Assembly (NCBI RefSeq): GCF_900111235.1
Contig: NZ_FOJI01000009.1
Location: 124,001 to 188,000, forward strand
DNA: 64,000 bases
Source: [Clostridium] fimetarium
GTDB lineage: Bacteria > Bacillota > Clostridia > Lachnospirales > Lachnospiraceae
Direction of reading: 5' to 3'
Translations under genes and position numbers: made by a program
In this document: positions 44,364-53,620 of the stretch, piece by piece
Position numbering within the stretch: the stretch's first letter is position 1
Layout of the letters: the number at the start of each line of letters is the position of its first letter
Notes under the pieces: generated by a model
Databases searched by the model: none
Told to the model about the DNA's origin: nothing
What the model saw: only the letters and a program-made list of their open reading frames with translations

Positions 44364-45428
44364 ATGATAACAAAACAAAGAAAAGAATCCGTATACATGG
44401 ACCATATCACTATCATAAATATGATTTTCAAGCTAGGAAATAGCATGATGACAAGGTCTCAAATAAAACAATTATTTTCGCTTATAACAAATGAGAAGCA
44501 AATAAATATAGAATTCGAAATTGCAGATTTGATAAACAGTAAATTCCTTCTACAGAAGCAAATATTTGGAACCAAGACACAACTACTTTATTTGAATAAG
44601 TACATTTTAGGAAGGCTATTAAATAAACCGTCCCAGAATGTAGCTGCGATGTCGTTTACGAACCTTAAAATATTTGAAAATATATTCAAAACAGAATACA
44701 TAATAAAAGTAATAATCCCAAATATGATGGAACAGAACCTCAAAATTGATACTGATAATATAGCTACTTACATTCGAGCAATCGGGGGAAATTTTTTTAA
44801 AAAACCTAACCAATTATATACTTTTAATTATTATCAGGATTTCGAGTTCATTGCTGGACAAAAATATGCATTAACAGAAGAATTCTATGATGATAAAAAG
44901 ATATCTCTGTGCGAAGCAGAATTGTTCAAGAAAAATATACTTAAAATGGAAATATCAGAAATTCCATATCTAAATGAGAAGAGTATGAGAGACAGCATTA
45001 AAGCTAGTTATTCATCAGATATTGAAAGTAACAAGCAATTTTATAATTTTAATAATTTAATGGCTCAAAGGTTCTATATAGAAGAAATCGAAAATGATTG
45101 TATTAAAATTGTGTATTTTGATACTTTAAATAATCTTAAGTTAGAGAAGCTATATAAAAATTTGATATATATTATGCTTATGTTTAAAAAATACTTAAAC
45201 AACAACATAAACCTAGATATCACAGTTTATATGTGGGATGAATCAAGATGTTCAGAGCTCCTAAAAGCTGAAAAGAGAAGTGTTTTTGATGTAAATACAC
45301 AGGAAAACAGAGATACAAATAGAAGAGACACTTATTTCGCAAACCTGGGGATTAAGAGGGAATATTGGGATGATATAACTGTACAGTATCAGGTTATGGA
45401 CATTGCAAAATACAATATTCATATCTAA
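44364..45428 (+). CDS. unknown protein, member 1 of a paralogous pair
   Basis: The 354-residue protein has an N-terminal winged-helix-like part and a conserved middle with EYIIKVIIPNMM and IATYIRAIGGNFF, then a C-terminal YKNLIYIMLMFKKYLNN. The next gene (45496-46362) shows the same order (LLITTIIPQTAE, LGNYIQVLGNNLV, DAIDFLHETFYLYFP) at low identity. The genes probably arose by duplication and encode interacting subunits. No family recognised. Confidence 0.6.
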   Translation: MITKQRKESVYMDHITIINMIFKLGNSMMTRSQIKQLFSLITNEKQINIEFEIADLINSKFLLQKQIFGTKTQLLYLNKYILGRLLNKPSQNVAAMSFTNLKIFENIFKTEYIIKVIIPNMMEQNLKIDTDNIATYIRAIGGNFFKKPNQLYTFNYYQDFEFIAGQKYALTEEFYDDKKISLCEAELFKKNILKMEISEIPYLNEKSMRDSIKASYSSDIESNKQFYNFNNLMAQRFYIEEIENDCIKIVYFDTLNNLKLEKLYKNLIYIMLMFKKYLNNNINLDITVYMWDESRCSELLKAEKRSVFDVNTQENRDTNRRDTYFANLGIKREYWDDITVQYQVMDIAKYNIHI

Positions 45429-45495
45429 AAATAGCAACTTCGAAACAATTTTTTGTTTCGGTAACATAAATCACAAAAAGAAATTAGGAGAAAAA

Positions 45496-46362
45496 ATGAA
45501 AGATGAATTACAAGAACTTCAGGGAACCCATGGCTTTTATATTAAAATAATAATTATGCTAAATGGGACAGCCTACAAAGAGCAAATTATAAAGATTTCC
45601 ATGATGATGATGTGCTGTGATAGGGAGTATGCGAAATGTCAGATTAATGAATTAATAAAAGTAGGTCTGTTTGTTGAGGTGGAGAAGGTCGTTGTTTTAG
45701 CCGATTATTTTCATTCAAAATATGATATTCAAGCAATAACAACTGCTACATATAATCCAAAAACCAAGGATGCTATAAGGTGTCTATACAATGCAGAACT
45801 TTTAATTACAACCATTATTCCGCAAACAGCTGAATCGTTCTATCATGCAGAGCCTCATTATCCTAATCAGGTTTTAAGAATCGAGGACCTGGAAGGCATT
45901 AATTTGGGGAATTACATTCAAGTATTGGGAAATAACCTTGTGGATAAATTATATTCTTGGTGTTTCCATGAAGAATATAATATCCAATGTTCCAAGGAAT
46001 TTAATATTGATTATAATATGGACAAAGAAGATTTGTTAAAATCAGATTCTTATAATTTTTATACACTTGCAGATAGGTATCCTATTATTGTTAATGATGT
46101 ATATTCCCAACGAGACATGGATATTCAATTAGCGGCATACTATTGTATAACCGATGAAACAGTATTTAAAGAGCTTGAGGATGCTATTGATTTTCTTCAC
46201 GAAACTTTCTATCTGTATTTCCCAGAACAATATCATTATTTTGTGATTACATTAATTTGCGCAAATGAAACGCTGTTTAATAAATTCATATCATTTAAAT
46301 ATGATAATGTTTATACCTCGATTGGAATTAAAAATATCGAATTGGACCAATATACGAAATAG
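45496..46362 (+). CDS. unknown protein, member 2 of a paralogous pair
   Basis: The 288-residue protein (ATG 45496 behind TTAGGAG) shares layout with the gene at 44364: winged-helix-like start (MCCDREYAKCQINELIKVGL), a middle ELLITTIIPQTAESFYHAEP and a C-terminal LHETFYLYFPEQYHYFVITL. It is shorter in the middle. The upstream extension to 45403 overlaps the previous gene and lacks a ribosome site. Function unknown; position in the replication region suggests a replication or partition role. Confidence 0.6.
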   Translation: MKDELQELQGTHGFYIKIIIMLNGTAYKEQIIKISMMMMCCDREYAKCQINELIKVGLFVEVEKVVVLADYFHSKYDIQAITTATYNPKTKDAIRCLYNAELLITTIIPQTAESFYHAEPHYPNQVLRIEDLEGINLGNYIQVLGNNLVDKLYSWCFHEEYNIQCSKEFNIDYNMDKEDLLKSDSYNFYTLADRYPIIVNDVYSQRDMDIQLAAYYCITDETVFKELEDAIDFLHETFYLYFPEQYHYFVITLICANETLFNKFISFKYDNVYTSIGIKNIELDQYTK

Positions 46363-46435
46363 ATAATAGATACAAAATATAGATAAAATATACAATACAG
46401 AAACATGCAAAGGCTCTGTTCAGAACCTTTGCATG

Positions 46436-46500
46436 AAATAATATAAAATAAAATAACACGATATAACATAATATAAAATAAAATAAAATAAAATAACGTA
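46436..46500. repeat. AT-rich simple repeat (AAAAT units)
   Basis: ATATAAAATAAAATAACACG and AAAATAAAATAAAATAACG are built from five-base AAAAT units in front of the RuvC-like gene. Such tracts can change length by slippage. Confidence 0.7.
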
Positions 46501-46529
46501 AATTAAAACAATATGAAAGGATTTTACAT

Positions 46530-47147
46530 ATGATTGAGAGAAAAAACGAAAAGCCACCTGAACACTTTCCCATCGAATTTTATAGGTCCCATCCATCAAC
46601 TATGTCAAACAATACCTATGTAATCGGCCTGGATTCGGGAACGATGAATGCAGCTATAGTTGTTGCTCAGGTAATAAAAGAATATCATCCCAAACGTAAT
46701 TACTATAAAATCGTAGAATTTATATATCCTGAAAAGGAGATGAGAAATTTAACTTCGGATGAAAAATTGTTATTTCTGGCTAATTTGATTTGGGATTTAT
46801 GCATGAAATATAACGTTTTAGCTATTACCTTTGAGATGTTACCTTTGACGACGGTAGGCCCTAAAAAATTAAAAGGGGTACTTCTAGCTCACTCAATGAC
46901 AGCCATTACAGAGCTTATTTGTGCCTGTTTGGATATTAAGCACTGTCCAATTCCAGTCACTACGATAAAATACTATGTAACAAAAAATGGTGATGCAAAA
47001 AAAGAACAAGTCCAACAATGCGTTGACAAATTGCTTGAATATCAATATAGTGACATAATTCTTGGAAATGACCACATCGCTGATGCTCTTGCAGTTTTGC
47101 ACACATACATGTGTTTATATTTTCAGAAGGATGTTAAGCAAGAGTGA
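46530..47147 (+). CDS. RuvC-like (RNase H fold) resolvase
   Basis: The 205-residue protein has VIGLDSGTMNAAIVVAQ with the first acidic residue near 32, FEMLPLTTVGPKKLKG with Glu, and NDHIADALAVLHTY with the last acidic residues; this is the RuvC/RNase H-fold pattern. It likely resolves Holliday junctions or processes recombination intermediates of the element. AAAGG precedes the ATG. Confidence 0.7.
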   Translation: MIERKNEKPPEHFPIEFYRSHPSTMSNNTYVIGLDSGTMNAAIVVAQVIKEYHPKRNYYKIVEFIYPEKEMRNLTSDEKLLFLANLIWDLCMKYNVLAITFEMLPLTTVGPKKLKGVLLAHSMTAITELICACLDIKHCPIPVTTIKYYVTKNGDAKKEQVQQCVDKLLEYQYSDIILGNDHIADALAVLHTYMCLYFQKDVKQE

Positions 47148-47220
47148 GGTGAAATGAAGTAGCTTGCCAATCAAAATCTTACTAAAAAAGTGAGCCTGTA
47201 TACCAAGCAAAATAGAAAAA

Positions 47221-47308
47221 AATAGCCTACAGAAAAATTCTGTAAGCTATTTCGGGCTTTAAAAAGCCCGTTGTTGTATAGGAATCTTGCTAAAAAATCA
47301 GCTTGCCA
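47221..47308 (+). repeat. intergenic hairpin repeat, copy 1 (partner at 49149-49235)
   Basis: About 87 bases match 49149-49235 at roughly 80%: CTACAGAA/TTCTGTA hairpin, then CGGGCTTT/AAAGCCCG and GAATCTTGCTAAAAAA. It lies after the RuvC-like gene and would end its transcript. Confidence 0.7.
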
Positions 47309-47710
47309 CATCTTGGTTATTGAGTTGTAAGTTGGGTCAGTGTCCAGTTTGCAAGGAGACCTACAAAGGTTTTGAGTTTACCATAGGCTGACTTAGGTAT
47401 AGGCATATACTGAAAGAAAACTTATATTATTTATTAATAGAATATTTTAATAAGATTATATCCTTTGGGATTAATCTTGATTATGGTTGTAGAAACTTAT
47501 GTGAGTGATACCAAATGTAAGTGGAGACCTTTAAGTTGGTTTAAATATTATGCCAACAGTATCTAATTCCTATTTATGAAGAAAAATAAAAAATATTTTA
47601 AAATATCCTCGTAGTCTTCTGTCTATGGGGATATTTTATTGTAGTGGGAGATTAATGTGTATATAAACAAGAATTGAAAAATATAATAGAATTTAAAATT
47701 TGAACTATTT
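47309..47710. other. intergenic stretch without gene
   Basis: About 400 AT-rich bases between the hairpin repeat and the palindromic terminator at 47711. I see no gene, ribosome site or notable structure. Confidence 0.5.
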
Positions 47711-47744
47711 AAAAACAACCTACATAATTATGTAGGTTGTTTTT
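47711..47744. terminator. bidirectional terminator between convergent genes
   Basis: AAAAACAACCTACATAATTA and its complement to TTTTT form a long palindrome; it ends the RuvC-like gene from the left and lipoprotein 1 from the right. Confidence 0.9.
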
Positions 47745-47774
47745 AGTCTTTGTAAATACTGTTTTTTCTTTTTC

Positions 47775-48791
47775 CTAGATTCTATAAAATCTAAACACAT
47801 AAAATCCATTATTGTCAATTCCTCTATATTCAATATAATAAGCATTATTTACTCCAACGGCAGCAACATCAAGGTTCCATTGATAAGTGCTTTTATTTAC
47901 ATAGGCTTCATCAAACCCAGCACCACCTGTATTATCAGTCATCATTTCAGCTGGTACTCCTTGTGCTAGACAATATTCTCTAATTGTCACTTTTCCAGCA
48001 GCTCTTAATTTAGCTTCAAGTTTTGCTTGATAATCGGCTACATCAAGTGTCCAAGGTGCTGGTGGAATATATGGTTGTGTAGGTGCTTCGGTAGGCTCTA
48101 CGTATGGTTCCGTTTCTGGTGGATTAGTAGGTGCTTCCGTAGGTGCTTGTGTTTCAACTGGTGGCGCATTTGTTGGTGCCTGTGTCACTGGTTGAGTAGG
48201 TGCATCTGTAGGTGCATTTGTCACTGGTTGTGTTGGTGCATCTGTCACTGGTTGAGTAGGTGCGCTTGTAGGTGCATTTGTTTCAACTGGAGTATTTACA
48301 ACAACATCAACTGGTTTATTATTTCCTGGTTGAGTAGGTGCTTGTGTAGTAGGTTGTGTTTCAACTTCTGTTACAACCTGTTTTACTGTAACCTTTTCTG
48401 CAATTGTTTCGGCAATAGTTCCGTCCTCAGCTTTTTCTATAACTTTAGCTTTTGTAACTATTTCACCTGTTATTGTATCAGTAACTTTTGCTACTGTAAC
48501 AGATGTGTTTCCATCTACTTTATAGGTAATTTCTCCAGTTGGTGCTACGGTTGTTTCAACCTCACTAGCGTCAAATGTTAATGTTTCACCTGTACTTGTT
48601 GTAACTGTTATTTGTTCTGTTACTTTAGTTTCTTTTTCTTTTATAGTTTCAGGCCCGTTTGATTCTTGGGCTATTCCTTCTGCCGTGGTTTTTGAATCAG
48701 AGTTGTTTGAACATCCTCCAATAGTTAAGTTAACAAGTATAAAGATTAAAACCATACTTATTGTCTTGCGTAGTTTCATAAGTTTTTTCAT
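47775..48791 (-). CDS. PT-repeat lipoprotein 1
   Basis: The 338-residue protein (start 48791 behind GGGAG) has a lipoprotein signal with lipobox LTIGGC, a beta domain (TVTTSTGETLTFDASEVETT), then a Thr/Pro/Gln-rich spacer (APTQPVTDAPTQPVTNAPT) and a C-terminal domain WTLDVADYQAKLEAKLRAAG ... FRFYRI. The spacer probably crosses the wall so that the C-terminal domain is outside. An ECF-type promoter lies at 48907-48938. It is related to two more lipoproteins, at 49241 and 50254. Confidence 0.85.
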   Translation of the reverse strand: MKKLMKLRKTISMVLIFILVNLTIGGCSNNSDSKTTAEGIAQESNGPETIKEKETKVTEQITVTTSTGETLTFDASEVETTVAPTGEITYKVDGNTSVTVAKVTDTITGEIVTKAKVIEKAEDGTIAETIAEKVTVKQVVTEVETQPTTQAPTQPGNNKPVDVVVNTPVETNAPTSAPTQPVTDAPTQPVTNAPTDAPTQPVTQAPTNAPPVETQAPTEAPTNPPETEPYVEPTEAPTQPYIPPAPWTLDVADYQAKLEAKLRAAGKVTIREYCLAQGVPAEMMTDNTGGAGFDEAYVNKSTYQWNLDVAAVGVNNAYYIEYRGIDNNGFYVFRFYRI

Positions 48792-48823
48792 AATATCGTC
48801 TCCCGGTTTAATGGACACACAGT

Positions 48824-48864
48824 CTTTTTAGACTGTGCAGCTCTCTTTGAGAGCTGTTAAGCAT
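48824..48864 (-). promoter_or_regulatory. twin hairpins in the leader of lipoprotein 1
   Basis: CACAGTCT/AGACTGTG and CAGCTCTC/GAGAGCTG lie back to back between the ECF-type promoter and the start codon, so they would be in the 5' untranslated RNA. Confidence 0.6.
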
Positions 48865-48906
48865 ACTTGTATTAGAACCTTTAAATAGGCTTTTATTCCT
48901 TATATT

Positions 48907-48938
48907 TAATAGAGCATAGTTTTAGTCAAAAGGTTTCA
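48907..48938 (-). promoter_or_regulatory. ECF-type promoter P1 (lipoprotein 1)
   Basis: On the minus strand TGAAAC (48933-48938), then CTTTT, and TCTATTA (48907-48913) 19 bases after TGAAAC. The same sequence and spacing occur at 53574-53605 and 54659-54690. TGAAAC is the -35 of several ECF sigma factors. Confidence 0.75.
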
Positions 48939-49148
48939 TATTTTTTGAAATTTTAATTTAGTAGTAATATTTGGTAAATTATTGTTAAATTATAACGTAG
49001 CTGAGCGGTAATAGCAAGGGGAATGTGGTCAATATATAGCTTATATTAGTGTTTGGATTCATTGGTAGCAGATATGTAAAAAGGAGAAGAGGATGTTGAG
49101 AAGTATATTGAGAAGTATATTAAAAACTATATTAAGAACTATATAAAA

Positions 49149-49235
49149 ATAGTCTACAGAATTTTCTGTAAGGCTATTTTCAGGCTTTGATAAAGCCTGG
49201 CTCTTGTTTCAGAATCTTGCTAAAAAAATAGCTTA
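49149..49235. repeat. intergenic hairpin repeat, copy 2
   Basis: Second copy of the block at 47221-47308, with the same two hairpins and tail. It lies just past the stop of lipoprotein 2 and may terminate it. Confidence 0.7.
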
Positions 49236-49240
49236 ACCCT

Positions 49241-50146
49241 CTAAATACGATAAACTCTAAATACATAATCATTTCCATCTTTACCCATATATTGAAGGTA
49301 GTATGCATTTGGTACATCATTTTTTAAAACAGAAAGGCTCCAATTTGCGGTTGATTGAGAGTGTGTATAAATTTCTACATAACCAGCCCCAAAATCATTT
49401 GTATATCCATCAGTACTTCCAACTCCATATTGATTTTCGTAATATTCTCTTATTGTAACTTTTCCAGCATCTCTCAAATTAGCATCCATTTGAGCCATAT
49501 AGCTATCTACATCCAATGTCCAAGGTGCTTGAGTTGGAGCTGGAGTAGGTGCTTCTGTTGGTGTTGGTGGAATATAAGGTTGAGTTTCTGGTGGATTAGT
49601 AGGTGCTTCAGTAGGTGCTTGTGTTTCAAATGGTTGTTGTATAACTGGTTGAGTAGGTGGTTGAACAGGAGCACTTGTTGGAGCCATCGTTGGGGTCTGT
49701 GTTTCAACTGGAGTATTTATAATAACATCCACTGGTTTATTAGATTGTGTAGGAGTATTAATTACAGGCGTTATGGTAACATTGTTTGAAACTGTAGAAG
49801 ATGTTGTACCATCTTCATTCTTAGTAGTTACTGTTGCAGTGCCTTCTGTTGATGAAACAACAACAGTTGTGTTATCATCAAGTTTATATGTTGTGTTTCC
49901 ATTAGAATCGACAGAAGTTTCTACTTCATTTTCATCAAAAGTCACTGTTTTTCCATCACTTGTTGTTACCGTGATTTGCTGTGTTCCGACTGTTGGATTT
50001 TCTATATTTTCAGAAACTTGAACTTTCTCATTGCTAGTTGAAGTCTCTTTTGTGGTTTTACCTCCACATCCTACAAAAAGAATACAGGTAAGAAATAAAC
50101 ATAAGATTATGCTTATTTTCTTTTGTGGTTTTATAAGCTGCTTCAT
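49241..50146 (-). CDS. PT-repeat lipoprotein 2
   Basis: The 301-residue protein (start 50146 behind GGGGGT) has lipobox ILFVGC, a beta domain almost identical to lipoprotein 3 (VTTSDGKTVTFDENEVETSV), a Thr/Pro-rich spacer, and a C-terminal domain WTLDVDSYMAQMDANLRDAG...FRVYRI that differs from those of 1 and 3. It is probably an exported envelope protein. The N-terminal half shared with lipoprotein 3 suggests gene conversion. Confidence 0.85.
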   Translation of the reverse strand: MKQLIKPQKKISIILCLFLTCILFVGCGGKTTKETSTSNEKVQVSENIENPTVGTQQITVTTSDGKTVTFDENEVETSVDSNGNTTYKLDDNTTVVVSSTEGTATVTTKNEDGTTSSTVSNNVTITPVINTPTQSNKPVDVIINTPVETQTPTMAPTSAPVQPPTQPVIQQPFETQAPTEAPTNPPETQPYIPPTPTEAPTPAPTQAPWTLDVDSYMAQMDANLRDAGKVTIREYYENQYGVGSTDGYTNDFGAGYVEIYTHSQSTANWSLSVLKNDVPNAYYLQYMGKDGNDYVFRVYRI

Positions 50147-50253
50147 AATATTGTACCCCCTGATAAAATTCATACATGTCCGTTGGACTGCACTTTGTAT
50201 AGTTGGAAAACTATTAATCATATATTACTTCAAAATCTCTAGAATAAGCCTCT

Positions 50254-51162
50254 CTATATTCTATAAAATCTAAAAACATAGAACCCATTATTATCAATTC
50301 CTCTATATTCAATATAATAAGCATTTTGTACTCCAACAGCAGCAACATCAAGGTTCCATTGATAAGTATTTTTACTTACATATGCCTCATCATATCCAGC
50401 TCCAGCTGACGGCCCGTCTGTTAAAGTATAATCAGTTCCATATTCAGAAATACAGTATTCTTTAATTGTCACTTTTCCAGCGGCCCTCAATTTAGCTTCA
50501 ATTTTTGCTTGATAATCAGCTACATCAAGTGTCCAAGGTGCTGGTGGAATATATGGTTGTGTAGGTGCTTCGGTAGGCTCTACGTATGGTTCCGTTTCTG
50601 GTGGATTAGTAGGTGCTTCCGTAGGTGACTGTGTTTCAACTGGTGGCGCATTTGTTGGCGCCTGTGTAACTTGTTGTGTTTCAGCTGGAATATTTGTAAT
50701 AATATCAACAGGTACATTAATTACTGGTTGCGCTGGTACTTGTGTAATAGGTTCTACAACAACTTCAACTTCTTTAGTTTCAGGAGTTACTGTAACATTA
50801 TTTGAAACTGTAGAAGAGGTTGTGCCATCTTCATTCTTAGTAGTTACAGTTGCAGTGCCTTCTGTTGATGAAACAACAACAGTTGTGTTATCATCAAGTT
50901 TATATGTTGTGTTTCCATTAGAATCGACAGAAGTTTCTACTTCATTTTCATCAAAAGTCACTGTTTTTCCATCACTTGTTGTTACCGTGATTTGCTGTGT
51001 TCCGACTGTTGGATTTTCTATATTCTTAGAGACTTGAACTTTTTGAGTGCTAGTTGATGTTTCTTCTGTGGTTTTACTTCCACATCCTACGAAAAGTATA
51101 CAAATAAGAAATAAACATGAAATTATACTTATTTTCTTTTGTGGTCTTACAAGTTGCTTCAT
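50254..51162 (-). CDS. PT-repeat lipoprotein 3 (mosaic)
   Basis: The 302-residue protein (start 51162 behind AGGGGGT) is a mosaic: signal and N-terminal half nearly identical to lipoprotein 2, while the spacer and C-terminal domain (WTLDVADYQAKIEAKLRAAG ... GFYVFRFYRI) are nearly identical to lipoprotein 1. It lies next to the sigma-factor gene. All three are probably expressed at the cell surface; the ligand is unknown. Confidence 0.85.
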   Translation of the reverse strand: MKQLVRPQKKISIISCLFLICILFVGCGSKTTEETSTSTQKVQVSKNIENPTVGTQQITVTTSDGKTVTFDENEVETSVDSNGNTTYKLDDNTTVVVSSTEGTATVTTKNEDGTTSSTVSNNVTVTPETKEVEVVVEPITQVPAQPVINVPVDIITNIPAETQQVTQAPTNAPPVETQSPTEAPTNPPETEPYVEPTEAPTQPYIPPAPWTLDVADYQAKIEAKLRAAGKVTIKEYCISEYGTDYTLTDGPSAGAGYDEAYVSKNTYQWNLDVAAVGVQNAYYIEYRGIDNNGFYVFRFYRI

Positions 51163-51275
51163 AATATTGTACCCCCTGGTAAAATTCATACATGTCCATT
51201 GGACTGCGCAGTGTATAACTTGAATACTATTAATCATATATTGTCTTTGCTGTAGTCTCGTTTATAAAAAATAAC

Positions 51276-52793
51276 TTAATTTGAAAAGGTGCTAAGTTTA
51301 CTATTAATTGCGTTTGAGTTAATTAAACTGTAATTAATTGCGGTGAATGAATTTTGTAAATCATTAAGCATGCTCTGAATTTCAACTTGTGAAGCATTAA
51401 CTGACTGTGATTTCCCATTACTATACTTCGTTAAATGTAGGTCTGCCGTTGCTTTTGATGTACTTGGATAGAAGGTAAATGCAGGATTAATATCAAATTC
51501 AGAAACTAATTCCCCATTTACATATATACGTTTATATGCCGTAGTTACTTGAAGTGTAGTGACTTTATAATCGACGTACCAGTCCTGTAATACTATGAAT
51601 TCATTATTATCTTTTCCATAACCGATTTTAGTGTAAATTTTTTTATTTGAGGTATCTGAATTGGTTTCTGAATAAGAATCCTCAAATTGCATCACATTTT
51701 TGACAGTAGCATTTACATATTTGTAAAACTTAATATGTTCCACATTATTTTTATCTGCTGTTTTTACTAATAATTCAGGAATAGAATCATCATCGAAATC
51801 TTTAATATCAAATCCTAGCGGTGTTCCACCTGTGTTGTATAATAAAAAATCTCTGTACGCAGTCTTCCAAGTGGTTTCATTTTGTACAATAGCAGTTGTT
51901 GCAGTTTCTGTGATTGCTTGATTTTGCATAACATTATTAACACCTACTTCTTGAGTATTTGGTTTATTAACTGCAAAAGCATATCCAACGATACATATGA
52001 TAGAAACTCCAATTATTCCAATAGCAATTTTTGCTTTTAATGAAATGCCCAATACTTTTTTAACGATACTTTTAGAAGTCTCACTTGCAATTGTATTTCC
52101 AGTGTTTGAAGTTGCGTTAACAGCTGAACTGATACTATCTGGAACAACACATGCCTTTACTTCTTCGTAGAAAAGTAATAGTAATAGTGGAGAAACAGAA
52201 TACAACTTAGTTCCCTTATTTTTCTCAAGTTTCAGGACGGCTTCTTTGATTTTTGCTTTTGCTCTTGAAAGATTAGTCTTTACGGTATTAAGTGGAAGCT
52301 CTAATGCTGTAGCAATTTCTTCTTGCTTTTGTTCATTATAATAATATCCGATAACACATAATTTCTGAATTTCTGTAAGCTCATTATTTATAATATCTCT
52401 TAATAATCTTTGTTTTTCTTTATCTTGCATGATTGATTCTGGTATAATATCATCACTGTCTGCAAGCATATCAAAAGTAGTATCATCCTCATGGAGCAAT
52501 ACAATTTTTTTGTTCTTCTTGAGATATGCGAAACATTTTCTATTGGCAATGGTACTAGCCCAGGAATAAAAATCCTTGTTATCAATTAACTGGTGAATGC
52601 TTTTACTTATTTCAATATATGTTTCTTGCATCATATCTGAAACCACATCATCAACATCGTTTTGCTTAATCATTACATTATAGATACACTTATATAAAAA
52701 TCTGTTTGATATGCTATAAATTTGGTTAAAAGCCTCTTTTTTTCCACTTTTATATTCCGCTACGGCAGACTGTAACTCTTCTGGTGTTATCAT
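51276..52793 (-). CDS. ECF sigma factor fused to a membrane and exported domain
   Basis: Residues about 1-175 of 505 are an ECF sigma factor: region 2 (DVVSDMMQETYIEISKSIHQ; FYSWASTIANRKCFAYLKK) and region 4 (LTEIQKLCVIGYYYNEQKQE; LPLNTVKTNLSRAKAKIKEA). A linker and one transmembrane segment near 252-274 (IAIGIIGVSIICIVGYAFAV) follow, then an exported domain of about 230 residues that I do not recognise. This puts sensor and sigma factor in one polypeptide, so no separate anti-sigma gene is needed. Promoters P1-P3 are its likely targets. Confidence 0.85.
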   Translation of the reverse strand: MITPEELQSAVAEYKSGKKEAFNQIYSISNRFLYKCIYNVMIKQNDVDDVVSDMMQETYIEISKSIHQLIDNKDFYSWASTIANRKCFAYLKKNKKIVLLHEDDTTFDMLADSDDIIPESIMQDKEKQRLLRDIINNELTEIQKLCVIGYYYNEQKQEEIATALELPLNTVKTNLSRAKAKIKEAVLKLEKNKGTKLYSVSPLLLLLFYEEVKACVVPDSISSAVNATSNTGNTIASETSKSIVKKVLGISLKAKIAIGIIGVSIICIVGYAFAVNKPNTQEVGVNNVMQNQAITETATTAIVQNETTWKTAYRDFLLYNTGGTPLGFDIKDFDDDSIPELLVKTADKNNVEHIKFYKYVNATVKNVMQFEDSYSETNSDTSNKKIYTKIGYGKDNNEFIVLQDWYVDYKVTTLQVTTAYKRIYVNGELVSEFDINPAFTFYPSTSKATADLHLTKYSNGKSQSVNASQVEIQSMLNDLQNSFTAINYSLINSNAINSKLSTFSN

Positions 52794-52868
52794 TTATTCA
52801 TTCCCCTCAATTCTTTTATACCCAATGTTTTCCATACAGTATAACTTATATTTGCTGAAAGCACAGTA

Positions 52869-53270
52869 CTAATTTAAATATTCTTTATTAGCAGTCTTTT
52901 TAGAATAAATAATAAATATAATCGTCCTTAAAATATCGATTGCAAATAAAATTCCACCTAGCATGCACCCAAGAACTATACCTAAACCAAATTGAAGTGC
53001 CGCGCCACTAATTCCACCATAATAGAATGTTTCGTTGGTGTATTCATTGTATCCACCTGGTTTCATGATTCCAGCAGCAACTCTCCAAGAATATATTAGA
53101 CCACCAACCAATAGTCCGATACCTATTAATCCTAGAGTTGCTGAGAAAAAATCAATGTTTTGAGCTACTCCTGTGAAGAGCGAATATAGGACTGCGATAA
53201 TAAAAATCACAAATGCTGGTATTAATCTTTTTTTTGATACCTCATAATCATATCTTAAAAAATCTCTCAT
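52869..53270 (-). CDS. small multi-pass membrane protein
   Basis: The 133-residue protein has about four hydrophobic segments (FVIFIIAVLYSLF; LGLIGIGLLVGGLIYSW; a Gly-rich ISGAALQFGLGIVLGCMLGG; TIIFIIYS). It lies 75 bases upstream of the sigma gene on the same strand and is probably in its operon behind promoter P2. I recognise no family; a role in sensing or regulation is inference. Confidence 0.7.
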   Translation of the reverse strand: MRDFLRYDYEVSKKRLIPAFVIFIIAVLYSLFTGVAQNIDFFSATLGLIGIGLLVGGLIYSWRVAAGIMKPGGYNEYTNETFYYGGISGAALQFGLGIVLGCMLGGILFAIDILRTIIFIIYSKKTANKEYLN

Positions 53271-53296
53271 TTCTATCTACCTCTTTTTCTTATTTT

Positions 53297-53545
53297 TTAG
53301 TGCTTATATTTTAATATAATCTTAGAATTTTTTGAAAAAAGAACCTTTGAATCTTTCTTTATAATTTCTACGCCTTTAATAATTACTGTTTGTCCTGTTT
53401 TAATAAATACATTATCTTTTAGGGCTTGTATATTTTCTGAAATCACTTGATATTGATTATTTTTCGTTTGAACAACAAATGTACATTGATTATCAAATGC
53501 GATGGGTTCTGCAATTACTATTCCTTCGATTCTTGTAGTCTTCAA
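53297..53545 (-). CDS. unknown small protein, first in the sigma operon
   Basis: The 82-residue protein (TRIEGIVIAEPIAFDNQCTF; TGQTVIIKGVEIIKKDSKVL) looks like a small beta-barrel, perhaps OB-like. It starts 29 bases past promoter P2, ahead of the membrane protein and sigma factor. Function unknown. Confidence 0.6.
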   Translation of the reverse strand: MKTTRIEGIVIAEPIAFDNQCTFVVQTKNNQYQVISENIQALKDNVFIKTGQTVIIKGVEIIKKDSKVLFSKNSKIILKYKH

Positions 53546-53573
53546 TTTTTCACTTCCTTTCTTGTCATATATC

Positions 53574-53605
53574 TAATAGAGAGAGTGAAGGTAAAAAAGG
53601 TTTCA
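53574..53605 (-). promoter_or_regulatory. ECF-type promoter P2 (sigma operon)
   Basis: TGAAAC (53600-53605), CTTTT, then TCTATTAGATA (from 53580 down), 19 bases after TGAAAC, as in P1 and P3. It lies just upstream of the 82-residue gene, so the sigma factor would activate its own operon. Confidence 0.75.
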
Positions 53606-53620
53606 CATATTCAAATTTAT

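Noticed and set aside
48027-48581. 184-residue Cys/Trp/Arg-rich open frame on the plus strand
   Set aside because: It is the antisense of the Thr/Pro repeat region of lipoprotein 1; similar frames lie opposite lipoproteins 2 and 3. No ribosome site.
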